From assembly GCF_004664715.2 (NCBI RefSeq), contig NC_051063.1:112826829-112890828 (forward strand): DNA of 64,000 nucleotides. Reading direction: 5' to 3'. Made by a program: the position numbers and the translations under genes. The notes beneath the pieces were generated by a model. That model saw only the letters and a list, made by a program, of their open reading frames with translations, was not told the DNA's origin and searched no databases. The stretch comes from Peromyscus leucopus. Taxonomy: Eukaryota; Chordata; Mammalia; Rodentia; Cricetidae. Shown here piece by piece: positions 11,223 to 20,884 of the stretch. The stretch's first letter is position 1. Each line of letters begins with the position of its first letter.

Positions 11223-11580
11223 GTCTATAATGTTCTTAAAGATGTCCTTCTCCTTTCCTAAGAGCTTCTCATAAAGGGCAGCTAACACCTTCCATATCAG
11301 CCATTTCACTAATGCAGATTACTAATGTATTATAAAATTCTTCTTATAGGAGGTCTCTAAAACATATAGGCAACATAAAACAGGCTTTGTACTGGGTGAA
11401 GAAAGGCTCTGAGGAGCTGAGGCTGTGTCTTAGTCTCAGGGGAGACTAGGTCTCTGACTGACCCGCGATCTGCTGAGCAGCTTTGCTGTCTCTGAGCTAT
11501 AGGTCTTTCCAAATGGTGCTGTTGCACTGTGGTTGCTTTTCATGGGTGACATCCCTAGAAACACAACCTAGTAGATGTCA
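11223..11580. repeat. Ancient duplicated block, copy B
   Basis: Uninterrupted counterpart of 9752-10440, with the same order of blocks: tctataatgttcttaaagat, 'cctaagagcttctcataaag', 'ccatttcactaatgca', 'caacataaaa', 'gaagaaaggctctgag' and 'tagtctcag'. Homology is clear to about 11450 and faint beyond. Confidence 0.6.
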
Positions 11581-11624
11581 TTTACATAGAATAACATCCT
11601 TGTTAGCCTTTTTACTTTCTGGTG

Positions 11625-12130
11625 TTTCAGTTACCCACAGCCAGTCAACCATGATCTTCAGTAGCAAGTGGAAGACCCCAGAAACAAATAATTCTTAAGT
11701 TTAAACTGTTCAACATGTAGAGTAGTGTAAGGGAACCTGTTCCATCTGCTCAGGATACAAGCCATCCCTTTTGTCCAGCGTAACCATGCTGTATGCTACT
11801 TGCACACTAGTCACTTATGAGATGGTTCAGTTATGGACTGGTATCATAGTAAGGTTTTCAAGTAGCCCTTAGTTAATAATGAATCCTGAAGTACTAGGGT
11901 AGAGATGCTGGAAATTTAAACATGTCAAAAAGAAGCCAAAAGTTTTCTTTCATTTGAAGAGAGCAACACTCTAAGAAAGGAAGAAAAAAAATGCCATATG
12001 TTAAGTTGCTAAGTTCTGTAGAAACCTCCATCCATGAAATTGTAAAGAGGAAAAGGAAAGCCACGCTAGTTTCGCCGCAAAGGCTATATCCACTATGTAT
12101 GCTCAGTTAACCTGGAAGAAGCTGTAATCA
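11625..12130 (+). pseudogene. Tigger-family (pogo-like) DNA transposon relic with dead transposase start
   Basis: The non-coding leader 'ttcagttacccacagccagt' and 'cccttttgtccagcgtaacc' fits Tigger elements. The expected transposase start is ATG at 11879-11881; in that frame a TAG falls at 11900-11902. Downstream, diverged codons corresponding to the CENP-B-like DNA-binding N terminus are visible to about 12130. The catalytic DDE part is absent. The subfamily (possibly Tigger7-like) is uncertain. Confidence 0.8.
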
Positions 12131-13139
12131 TGCCGCTTGGTTCTTCCTGAAGAAGAACCACTCATCCACTGCGGGTACTGGAATGTAATGGTTATTTACA
12201 ATGTGAAGACTGGCCCTGGGGTCACATAGTCCATGGTCCTGCTTCCATGGGATCTAAAGCTGGGGTCCCTCTGTACTGCATTAGTCACCAGTGCCTTCTG
12301 TGACATTTTGAAATCAGCCACCCTGTTCCATTTCCTTTATCACTCTGGCACCATAAAACTCCATTTCTTTTCTTTGATAGCATCTCAGGAGGGAGAGGAG
12401 ATTAAGGTATGGGTTGTGTCTGTCAAGCTGACCTGGAAGCCTGGAGTCCACACTGGTAATGGGAATATTGTTCTGCCTTGCTCTATCGGGTATAGTTATA
12501 GATGATTTGGATATTATTTAAAAACAGCAGTGACTATGGTAGATGGCTCAGTTTGACAGCTTTTCTGTCTCCATGCATCAAATTAGCATGACAAGAGAAA
12601 CATCTCTGCTTACTTTATGTCATGTAAATAGAAACTGAGGTGAAAATTATATAGCTGTACAGTGTTTTAAACCACAGTTCATTTAATAATTATTTTATGT
12701 AGCTATTTTAGTTTTGCAATAGCAGTAGAAAGAAGTTTTAAAATAATTGGATTTCCAATTTCAGTTGATTATCTACTCTAAGGAGTTTAATGCCTTAATA
12801 GTAAACCTCTTTAAGACTCATTGTTCTATTTAAAACAGAAAATAACTCTTCCACTATGTGGTTAGTGGTAAGAATTTTGTGCTATGTTATCTTGGTATGG
12901 CAGCCAGTTGGGCACATGTAGCATAGACTATAGCATAAACTACAGTGTGGTGAATACGAAGATGTTTCCTTTTAAATGCTCCACTTGTGTTTAGATTATT
13001 TCAGCACCCAGAGGCATTTTATATAAATAATTTCATATTAATATGTTTGACATTATGTGTTGAGTGTGGGTCTTCAAAGTTATTGAAGTTACACAAATCC
13101 GTTCTGCTTATTATTTTCAATTTCAGAACATTTGGGATA
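12131..13139. other. No recognisable feature
   Basis: Unique-looking AT-rich DNA. A 90-aa frame at 12233-12505 has no recognisable motif. No repeat family is identified. Confidence 0.4.
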
Positions 13140-13240
13140 AATGTGTATTCAACCACTGCTTATTGACGATCTGATAAGTATTTCGTTCTTTGCCGAAAGT
13201 TGGTGAGTTCAATACAATTCTCCCCTTTGGCTACTTCATC
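13140..13240 (-). repeat. Possible L2 3'-end relic
   Basis: The plus strand reads 'attcaaccactgcttattga', then 'ttcgttctttgccgaaagtt' and 'ggtgagttcaatac'. This can be read as antisense of the L2 terminus (tattgagc...gccaggcactgtt). It is strongly decayed. Confidence 0.4.
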
Positions 13241-13941
13241 TTATCAGAGAATTAGAATTAGTGATTATGTCTATAGCAGAGTTCATTTAACTCAAGTGGA
13301 AAGAATGGTAAAGGCAAAGCAAAATGCTTATTAGGCAAACTGCTAATAAGCTTCTCTTAATAAAAAGGAGGAGAGGGGGGTGGGAATAGCTTTAGGAGGA
13401 TGCACCATTTAGCATTCATAGAAATCTAGTCTCTGTGTTTATGAGCACAATGTGGAAAGGTCCCACACTGAACCCTGCTTCAAGAACTCTTTATAGGAAC
13501 AAAATGAAGCAAGACAAGTGGGAAATAGATCTCCACACTGGCACCTTTACCACAGACAACATCATCCCCACAAGGAATCATGTGCAGAGACAGTCAGGCC
13601 ATTCAAAAGAGGTTGCTGATTTTATATGACAATGTCTAAAGTCAGTATCTTTCTAGCTGTCTAATTTTTACTCTGGAATGTCTTTGCTATGTGTAACAGC
13701 CTCAATATAGCATATGAATTATGGGACCTGTTTCCCCTAGCTCAATAAAGTCTTTTCATATCAGATTATAGGGGGCAGGTCTATACTGAAGAGTCTGATT
13801 ATGTTTTCAAATACAAGCTGAATTATTTTAAGTAAGTGTCCATGAGAAGATGACGTAATGCTTCAGAGAAGCAAGCTTTAGAAAAAAAATAATTATTTCA
13901 TATGGTTATTTTGGAAATAAAACCAGATATGAGACAGACAG

Positions 13942-13988
13942 ACAGATACAGCCAGGTACCTAGTAAGTACACAATCAATGTTTCTGAA
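13942..13988 (+). repeat. Short MIR/L2 shared 3'-end fragment
   Basis: 'ccaggtacctagtaagtaca' followed by 'caatcaatgtttctgaa' resembles the shared MIR/L2 end 'gcctggcacatagtaggtgctcaataaatgttt'. It is too short to assign to one family. Confidence 0.4.
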
Positions 13989-14249
13989 CTACTCTCTTGA
14001 TGGAATATCCATAAACTGTGTTGCTGTACAGGTATCCACAAGACATCTGTTCTCAGCTCAAGAGTTATATCTATGGCTGAGGTACAATGAAACAAAGCTA
14101 GGTTCTCTCCCCCTCTTTCTTTGCCCCTACCATTCTGATGCTGACTCCATCAAGCCCTCATTCTGGGTCCTCTACTAATCCTTCGTACACACCTGTACAC
14201 TGCAATGGTCATACTGTATTTCAAGCACATAGGAGTATTTGTGTCACTT

Positions 14250-14352
14250 ACAATGAGTCCCATGAAGGAAAGGTGCTATTTTAAATTTGAATTTTAAATC
14301 TATCCCCTACCACAGTGGCTGGCACATAGCACAGACTTCATATATAATTGCC
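14250..14352 (+). repeat. L2 3'-end relic
   Basis: 'gagtcccatgaaggaaaggt' aligns to 'ctccatgagggcagggac', and 'cagtggctggcacatagcac' to 'agtgcctggcacatagtagg'. Both L2 landmarks are in order. Confidence 0.68.
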
Positions 14353-14914
14353 AGGGTAGGGAAGAGGTATGAGTAAAAGGAAACAGAGGGAAGAAAGAGA
14401 AGGAGGAAGATGATGATGAGGAGAACAAGGGAAGGAAGTAGATGTGGGAGGGGAAGGAACAGCTTATTGCAGTTGAGTGCTGCATATTTCATTGTAAGAG
14501 AAGGCATAACATTATTCTCTTACCCTTCCAGGGAGATGGCCCGTTGGAGAGTCACTGAAGGCTGACGACTCGTAGTGCCGTGCTGGGAATGACTGCAAGA
14601 AAAAAGAAAAACAAAATAAAAATGGGACATTTACGTAAAATGCCTTTGCATAATTTAATGAGTCTTACTGTCAAGAAAATAACAGATATTGAAAGACATA
14701 AGAAATTAAATGCTAGTGATAAGTAGACTCATACACCAGAAAAAGGAACCTTCTTCTAGATAATTAGATAAAGGGTTAGTGTTCCCTTGTAATTTGGGTT
14801 CAACATGAATTATTCTGGAGTGAGCCTTAAATGATACTTGGATATGACACAGAACATAAAACATCAATTTGATTATGATGTCATGTGTTTTGATATTGTC
14901 TGAGAATTTTATAA

Positions 14915-15230
14915 ATGCCAGGGGCAGTGGACAGCTGTGGTGAAATAGTATTTACCTGACATGACAGGGCTATTGCACACATAAACTCATAATGACTGTG
15001 ACTGCATGCACAAGACATAGACCAGATCAGGCCAGCCAAAGTCCTAGCATGGATGGGGGAAGGGCTCATAAAATCCCACCCCTAGCTGAGAAGCTATGGT
15101 CAACCAATACTGGGTGAGGGAGTGTCATTTTTCTTCAGGGATGTGGCCCCTAAGAGGCTAGTCATGCCTGGCCCTACACCCATGCATATCTAGGTAGCAC
15201 TAATCGGACTCAGGGGACTTAAAAAATGAA
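14915..15230 (+). repeat. Lx-like L1 3' UTR fragment
   Basis: Lx-type 3' UTR landmarks: 'gactgcatgcacaagacata', 'ccagccaaagtcctagcatg', 'ggggaagggctcataaaatc', 'agggatgtggcccc' and 'tagcactaatcggactcagg'. The terminal tail is missing, so both ends are truncated. Confidence 0.88.
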
Positions 15231-15589
15231 GCAATGTATCTTTCAAGCTTCAGAATATTTTCTTTAAAACAAAACTTTGTACAAAAGACTAGCCTACAAA
15301 TTAGAGTACTTTATTAGCTCAACATTTATTTGTAAGTTAATCAGTTATGATTCAGGTATTTTATTAAATCTTGAAAAATTGGATTTCCAGTTGAGTATCA
15401 GTCTTGGAATTTGATGTGATTCATTATTTTGTTTTGGTTTCATATAGCAAGACTGATTTTGTATATAAGTAGTTGAAATCAACATAATGTCTAGCATCAA
15501 TGATCATTTATACTAGCAAACAGCTTTTAAACATATTTGATATGCTTATGCCATTTGTTTCTACCATGTCTGTGGATTGGATTTTGTTT

Positions 15590-15700
15590 AGTAGATAGAA
15601 AATTGAGAATAAAAGAGGTTTGGAGCTTGCTCAAAGTCATCTAATCAACATTTATGCCTGAATTGCCATCTCGATTGATTCTAGAGCCTCCTCAACTAAA
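15590..15700 (-). repeat. MIR relic
   Basis: Antisense MIR: 'gagaataaaagaggtttgga', then 'cttgctcaaagtcatctaat' (consensus 'cttgcccaaggtcacacagc'), ending with 'gattctagagcctcctc' (consensus 'gactccagagcccgtgctc'). Confidence 0.72.
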
Positions 15701-15889
15701 GATACAAAGAATCTTTCATCTGAGAAAGGTGCAATAGTGACCCAACAGCAAGTGTATCCAAAAGAATGTCGTCTTTTACTAATGTGTGAACCTTCCCTTC
15801 TTACCAACTCCTTGCACATCCATATACATTTTACATAATTTTATACAAGCACAGAACACACACATAATTTGAAGATATTTATTACTTTA

Positions 15890-16330
15890 GTGCAATATAA
15901 TATTACTTCTTATTTCATATATAATTTATTTAGTCATCCTTGTAGTTGGATCACTAGAATACTTCTGTTGTTTTAATATTATATATAGTGCTGCAATGAC
16001 CATGCTGATAATGGTTACTTTTTTCTTATTTTATGATTTACTTTAAATGAATTACTTCAAAGACAAACAGTTACTAGGTTCTTCATTTATATTATCATAT
16101 AGTCTTCAGAGCACATATATATTGTTTCTCTCTCTTTCTTTCTCCCTCTCTCCACACACACACATACACACATTTACTGATTATATTTAGCACTACTCAT
16201 ATGTGTATGTTTTCAGGATGACTTTTTGGGATCAAATAACCTATTAGGAGATTCATCCATGGATATATCTATACAAGTTTTACCCCAATCTTAGAACTGC
16301 TGATTTTATAATAAAAAATAGTTTATGTAG

Positions 16331-16399
<69 letters not shown>

Positions 16400-16720
16400 C
16401 TCACATATGCAGAGATCAGGGAACAACCTGAGTGGGCTGGAGTTTTCCTTTCACTATGTGAATTCTGAGAGGTTGAACTCTAGTTGTTATGCCTGGCAGC
16501 ACCCACCATTTCCCACTGACCCTTCTTGCTGGCCCCTAACTTCGTAAGTTTTAGCACCTATGGAAATTTAATAGATGCAAGGTGACACCCAGAGTTACTA
16601 TAAGCCTCTCCTAATTTATGAGAATGACTATTTTTCCCTATGTGTTTATTTGTAACTTTATTTCTTTTGTGCCAACTATACAATTCTTTATCATTTATCT
16701 TCTAGTTGATTAGAAAGTAC
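15890..16720 (-). repeat. Ancient L1M-type LINE relic, split by a B3
   Basis: The plus strand carries antisense L1 3' landmarks: 'tatatagtgctgcaatgacc' (consensus 'ataaataatgctgctatgaac') and, after the B3 insertion, 'ctatgtgtttatttgtaact' with 'cttttgtgccaactatacaa'. Heavily diverged. The B3 at 16332-16540 inserted later. Confidence 0.6.
16332..16540 (-). repeat. B3-type SINE with (TG)n(AG)n tail microsatellite
   Basis: 16332-16374 is (TG)n and 16375-16399 is (GA)n. Then 'gcagagatcagggaacaacc', 'actatgtgaattctgagagg', 'ttgaactctagttgttatgc' and 'cccttcttgctggcccc' give the antisense B3A body and head. The dinucleotide array occupies the expected tail position. Confidence 0.82.
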
Positions 16721-17099
16721 CAATAGTTCTTGGGTAAAGATCAATATAGCTTACTAATCATGATTAATGGATAATTGGGATCCTTGATAACTTTGCCATT
16801 ATTGGCCCAGCCCATGTAATTGAAACAAAGAAATACCCAGTAGTCCCTCTCTGTAACACCCTCTGCACAACCATTATCCTATCGTGCATCCACACAGTAA
16901 TGCTATGTTCCCAGGTTTAGTGACATAACATGCAACAGGACAGGAAAGTGCTCAGAGAAATGGACTCCTTTGACATTGCACATGCAAGGTCAATCAGTTC
17001 TGGGTGGAATGGCAATGGGAAAGAGATAGATCCATGCACAGTGAATTATCAGACAGTCAAGACCTCCAGACAGCAGTGCAATTTTGCTATTCACAGATG

Positions 17100-17101
<2 letters not shown>

Positions 17102-17154
<53 letters not shown>
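17102..17154. repeat. (GT)n microsatellite
   Basis: About 26 perfect GT units, the origin of two CVCV-type reading frames that are not genes. Confidence 0.98.
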
Positions 17155-17155
<1 letters not shown>

Positions 17156-17505
17156 TACTTGTACAGTGTGTAGGGGGTACTTGAGATGCTGCTTGTCGAG
17201 GATGATTAGCATTTTTAAGACAAGTAGTTATCATCCTGTCCATGATTATCTACACAGTGGTTACTTCTAGGACTAAGAAATTACAGGTGACTACAGCCTG
17301 GCCTTTTCACCTCCTCAGGCAATAAGGTTAGAAAGACAGAAAACTGAGAACAGCAGGAGAAAAAAAAAACTTTTAACATCAGAGTGTTTAGGAGGTAGAA
17401 TGCGTTTCATCTTTAAAATCCCTGTGCACAGATTGCTGCTGTGTTCCTCCTCATGGTTGTAGTTTTCCCATGGCTGTAGCTTTTCTGGGAAGACATGCAT
17501 GCCAG

Positions 17506-17602
17506 GCTGCCCTTCCCTTCAGCTCAGATAACATAGTGCTGCTCACACAGCTCATGACAGGCCTCCCCTCCCTTCAGCTCAGGTAACATAGTGCTCACAC
17601 TG
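17506..17602. repeat. Two-copy 55-bp tandem duplication
   Basis: 'cccttcagctcag' starts at 17515 and again at 17570. The flanking 'taacatagtgct' and 'gctcacac' blocks also repeat, with a 3-bp indel (tgctgctcacac against tgctcacac). The second copy is partial. Confidence 0.88.
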
Positions 17603-18399
17603 GCTCTTGTCTTTTCCACATAGCCACCATAGCACCAAAATGAAATCTCATCATGGCTTGTACACATGTCTGCTCTCCTATTAGGTCTTACATGCTTTCA
17701 GAGCAGGGTGCTGCATTGACTCTCTGCTCAGACTCAGCCCAGAAAAGACACAGAAAAGATACTTCATCAATGTCTCTTTGAGGGATGAATACCATAACTG
17801 AGTTTCACTTACTCGAAAAACCCCATGCTTTATCTTTTTAAAACTTGTAAGGACCTTGAGAATCAGGTATCCTATCTATTTTTGACAGAAAGAAAATTAA
17901 ATTTTAGATCTTCCAGCTGGATGATGGCAAAAATGGGAGCCAGATTGGCTGTCTTACAGAGAGAAGCGTTCAGAACTGTGGGACCAGTCCGCAAGGCTCT
18001 GGTACATTATGATAGGGAGTACTGAAAACATTTCTAAGCAATATTAATGTTTTTTTTTTTAAAGCACAGAATATCATTCTCCTTCATGTACATCAAAGTT
18101 CAATCTCTGTGGCCTCCAAAACCATGTTTGTGTTCATCACTTGAAAAAGTGATTTCACTGTCCTACCTACACCCCCTCAGCAGGAAGTCCTGGATACTGA
18201 CGAGCCTTTGAATGGCAATGAAGGGAAGGAAGAGCATGAGGTGGGCTCAGCTTCACCTCACCACACTCATCTTGAGGAAAAAGCCCTGGCCATCTTGTAG
18301 AGAGGAGACTTTTGGCATCAGCTTTATATTAAAGTGGAGGGGCTGAGGCATCAGATCTGGTGACCATGGGGTCAGTCTTGCTCAGACATTTCTTCGAGT
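17603..18399. other. No recognisable feature
   Basis: No gene or named repeat is recognised. A 12-base T run lies near 18049-18060. Open frames are short and motif-free. Confidence 0.4.
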
Positions 18400-18458
18400 C
18401 CACATGCCAGGTGAGTGCTTTGTTACTGAGCTCTATCTACTCCCTGCCCTTGCTAATA
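18400..18458 (-). repeat. ID-like SINE head fragment
   Basis: 'acatgccaggtgagtgcttt' and 'gttactgagctctatctact' are the antisense ID/B4 head (consensus complement 'catgctaggcaagcgctctaccactgagctacatcccc'). Confidence 0.65.
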
Positions 18459-18904
18459 CATTTTAAGACCCAGAGTCAGGTGGCAGCTCCCTCAACTGTC
18501 TAAATCATGTCAGCTCTGAACAAAATTGACATTCACCATAGACTTTATTTCCTTAAGAATTCTGACTTTCCAAGTGAGATTCCCAAAGCTGTTGCTTTAA
18601 GAAAATGGCACTTGAATGATACTAAGAGATGCACTCCTATTGCTAGTGTTCTGTTTTTTTTTCAGTATCTGAATTGAAATTGTTTTATTATACATGGAAC
18701 TTGAAGGACCCAGTAGTGATAAATATCCGAATTTTCTCCTTCTCCAAAGGAAACAACTACAATGATAGGCAAGGCCTTTCCAATATTTTATAATATTCGA
18801 CTAAATTATTTTAAAGAACATGAAATATTATTTTGCATGGTATAGGGAGATGATCTTCAGGCCTCCTGTATGGCACACAAACTCTTCTACAACTGACCTA
18901 CATC

Positions 18905-19045
18905 CAGTTTTTATATTTTGAGCAGGGTCTCACTGAGTTGCCCGACTATCTTGTAAGTCATTCTGTAAGTCCAAGCAGGCCTTGAATTTGTCACCTCCTG
19001 TCTTAGTCTCCCAAGTAGCTGGAATTTCAGGCCAGTGCCACTAGA
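18905..19045 (-). repeat. Old B1/PB1-type SINE
   Basis: Antisense B1 landmarks: 'gagcagggtctcactgagtt', 'caggccttgaatttgtcacc' and 'gtctcccaagtagctggaat'. Diverged, with an internal insertion near 18950-18975. Confidence 0.75.
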
Positions 19046-20059
19046 CAGAGCACATAACACTACTTCCTTCATTAATGAGGTAGTAACATTAATCTTACTT
19101 AATTGATTTGTAATTTTCATTCATTATTATAATACCTCCTGATATATATTCAATATTGTTTATTTCTTCACTTGTATTTCTAAAGAACGTTCATCTTCTC
19201 TGTCATAGTTAACTGCATATATTTGATGTCTCAATAGTTTTCTCATACTTTCCTTTTTCTCTGTGTTTGTATGCATGTATTAAGTTGCTGAATATCCTCA
19301 AAAATAACCCAGTAGTATTTCAGATAAACACAATGAAAATATAACCCTTTTATTACACAAAACTAACAAGCATTTTCCTGAACAACTATTTATAGGTTTG
19401 GATTATATTAAACAAACGTTAACTGGATAGTTATTAAATGCGAGAGATATATTGGGTGCTTGGGATGACACTTTGATTCCTCAATATTGCAGTTTCAGAA
19501 AATATTAGATAATGAAATGGATGATGGTCAAATAATTATTTGCCCATGTCTATAAGGCTAACACATTTCAATGAATTCCAGAGAACAGAAGCTGCACTTA
19601 AAAGAAGAAATGACTGAAAGTAGAGACAGGAGAAAGAAGGCATTTTGAGAACTGAGAAGACCTGGCTTAAAATCATTCAAGGTCAAAAGCAGGCTGTATG
19701 CTCTGGGAATCTTGACCATCACGGCTTGGCAGAGGGTTGAGGGAGGAAGGTGATGGGGCAGATCTTGGGGAAAATAGTTTGGCAATAGTTTTAGACTTCA
19801 CTAGAGTGGAAGACTCTCAAAGGTTGGTAAATGGTGAGGATCAAGATGGTAATATTTATAATTCAGAAAGTTGTATGAGTGCAATGGAAGCAAGCTGAAG
19901 TCTGAGAAAATAATAGAAATAACATGATGGAGAAAATAAGTACTCAAATGTATTGTGGGTATTAAGAAAAGTGAATACATTATTTAACACTATTAAAAGC
20001 AAAGTGCCTAGGAATGGAATGGAGGAAGTTATATAGAAGGCATTTTAAAGCTTTTAAAA
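19046..20059. other. No confidently recognised feature
   Basis: AT-rich DNA. 19430-19480 faintly resembles an antisense L2 terminus, but I cannot support it. The 75-aa minus-strand frame at 19558-19785 has no motif. Confidence 0.35.
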
Positions 20060-20745
20060 TAAATTTAGGTTTTGATAGGCAAATATTTACATAGTTTTAT
20101 ATAGTACAATGTGATGCTTTGATTAAGGTTCATTAATGATCAAATCATGGTCATGAACATAACTGTCACCTTAAAATTTTATCATTCCTGTATGGTGATT
20201 ATACTAATACATTCTTTCTTCTGAGTGTCTTGATATACACTCACTTGACCATGTCATAGAATACCAGAAAATTTTATTTTTTTGCACTCATAACATTGTA
20301 TCTACCTACCAACTTTTCCCTACTCCCACTGCATCTCTGGAAACCGCTCTCAGTTTTCAACCTTGATGATACCAGTCTTTTTAGATTCCACATGAGAGAG
20401 ATCATGTGGCATTTGCTTTCCTGTGCTTGGCTTCTTTCACACAACATGACATCCTACAGATCTGCCCCTATTGTGCCCAATAATAGTATTTCATATTTTT
20501 AATGGCTTGATAGCATTGTACTTTTTATACATTTTATATCCTGGCTATTATGAATAATGTCAATAAGCACAGGAAGGCATATCTTCCTTCAACATGCTGA
20601 TTTTATTCCCTTTGTGTTTATAGCTGGCAGTGAGACTGCTGGACTATGCAATACTTTATCTTATTTATTTTAGGAATCTTCATATTGTTTTCTATAATGG
20701 CTGCACTAATTACATCCCTAACAGTGTAAAAGAGTTTTTGCCTTT
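20060..20745 (-). repeat. Old L1M (L1MB/L1MC-like) 3' end
   Basis: The plus strand carries the antisense of a mammalian-wide L1 3' end, in order: 'tacaatgtgatgctttgatt', 'tttttagattccacatgaga', 'gagatcatgtggcatttgct', 'ctggctattatgaataatgt' and 'ttctataatggctgcactaa'. The reading frames at 20296-20502 and 20630-20830 are antisense to this element. Confidence 0.88.
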
Positions 20746-20884
20746 TGGTGAAAACACTCTGATTTACAGATTTTATTTGGGTAGCCTGGGTGAGAGGATA
20801 TTTTCCCTTCTAAAAGATACATTTTCCTAGCTAAGAGGTTTGTTCTTTCTAGGGCATAGGAGTTGTTGTATTGTCTTCTGGAAC

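Noticed and set aside
14520..14640. CpG-containing segment before an A-rich tract resembling a SINE
   Set aside because: The tRNA-like A and B boxes could not be placed and only the A-rich tail is suggestive. Not enough to name a family.
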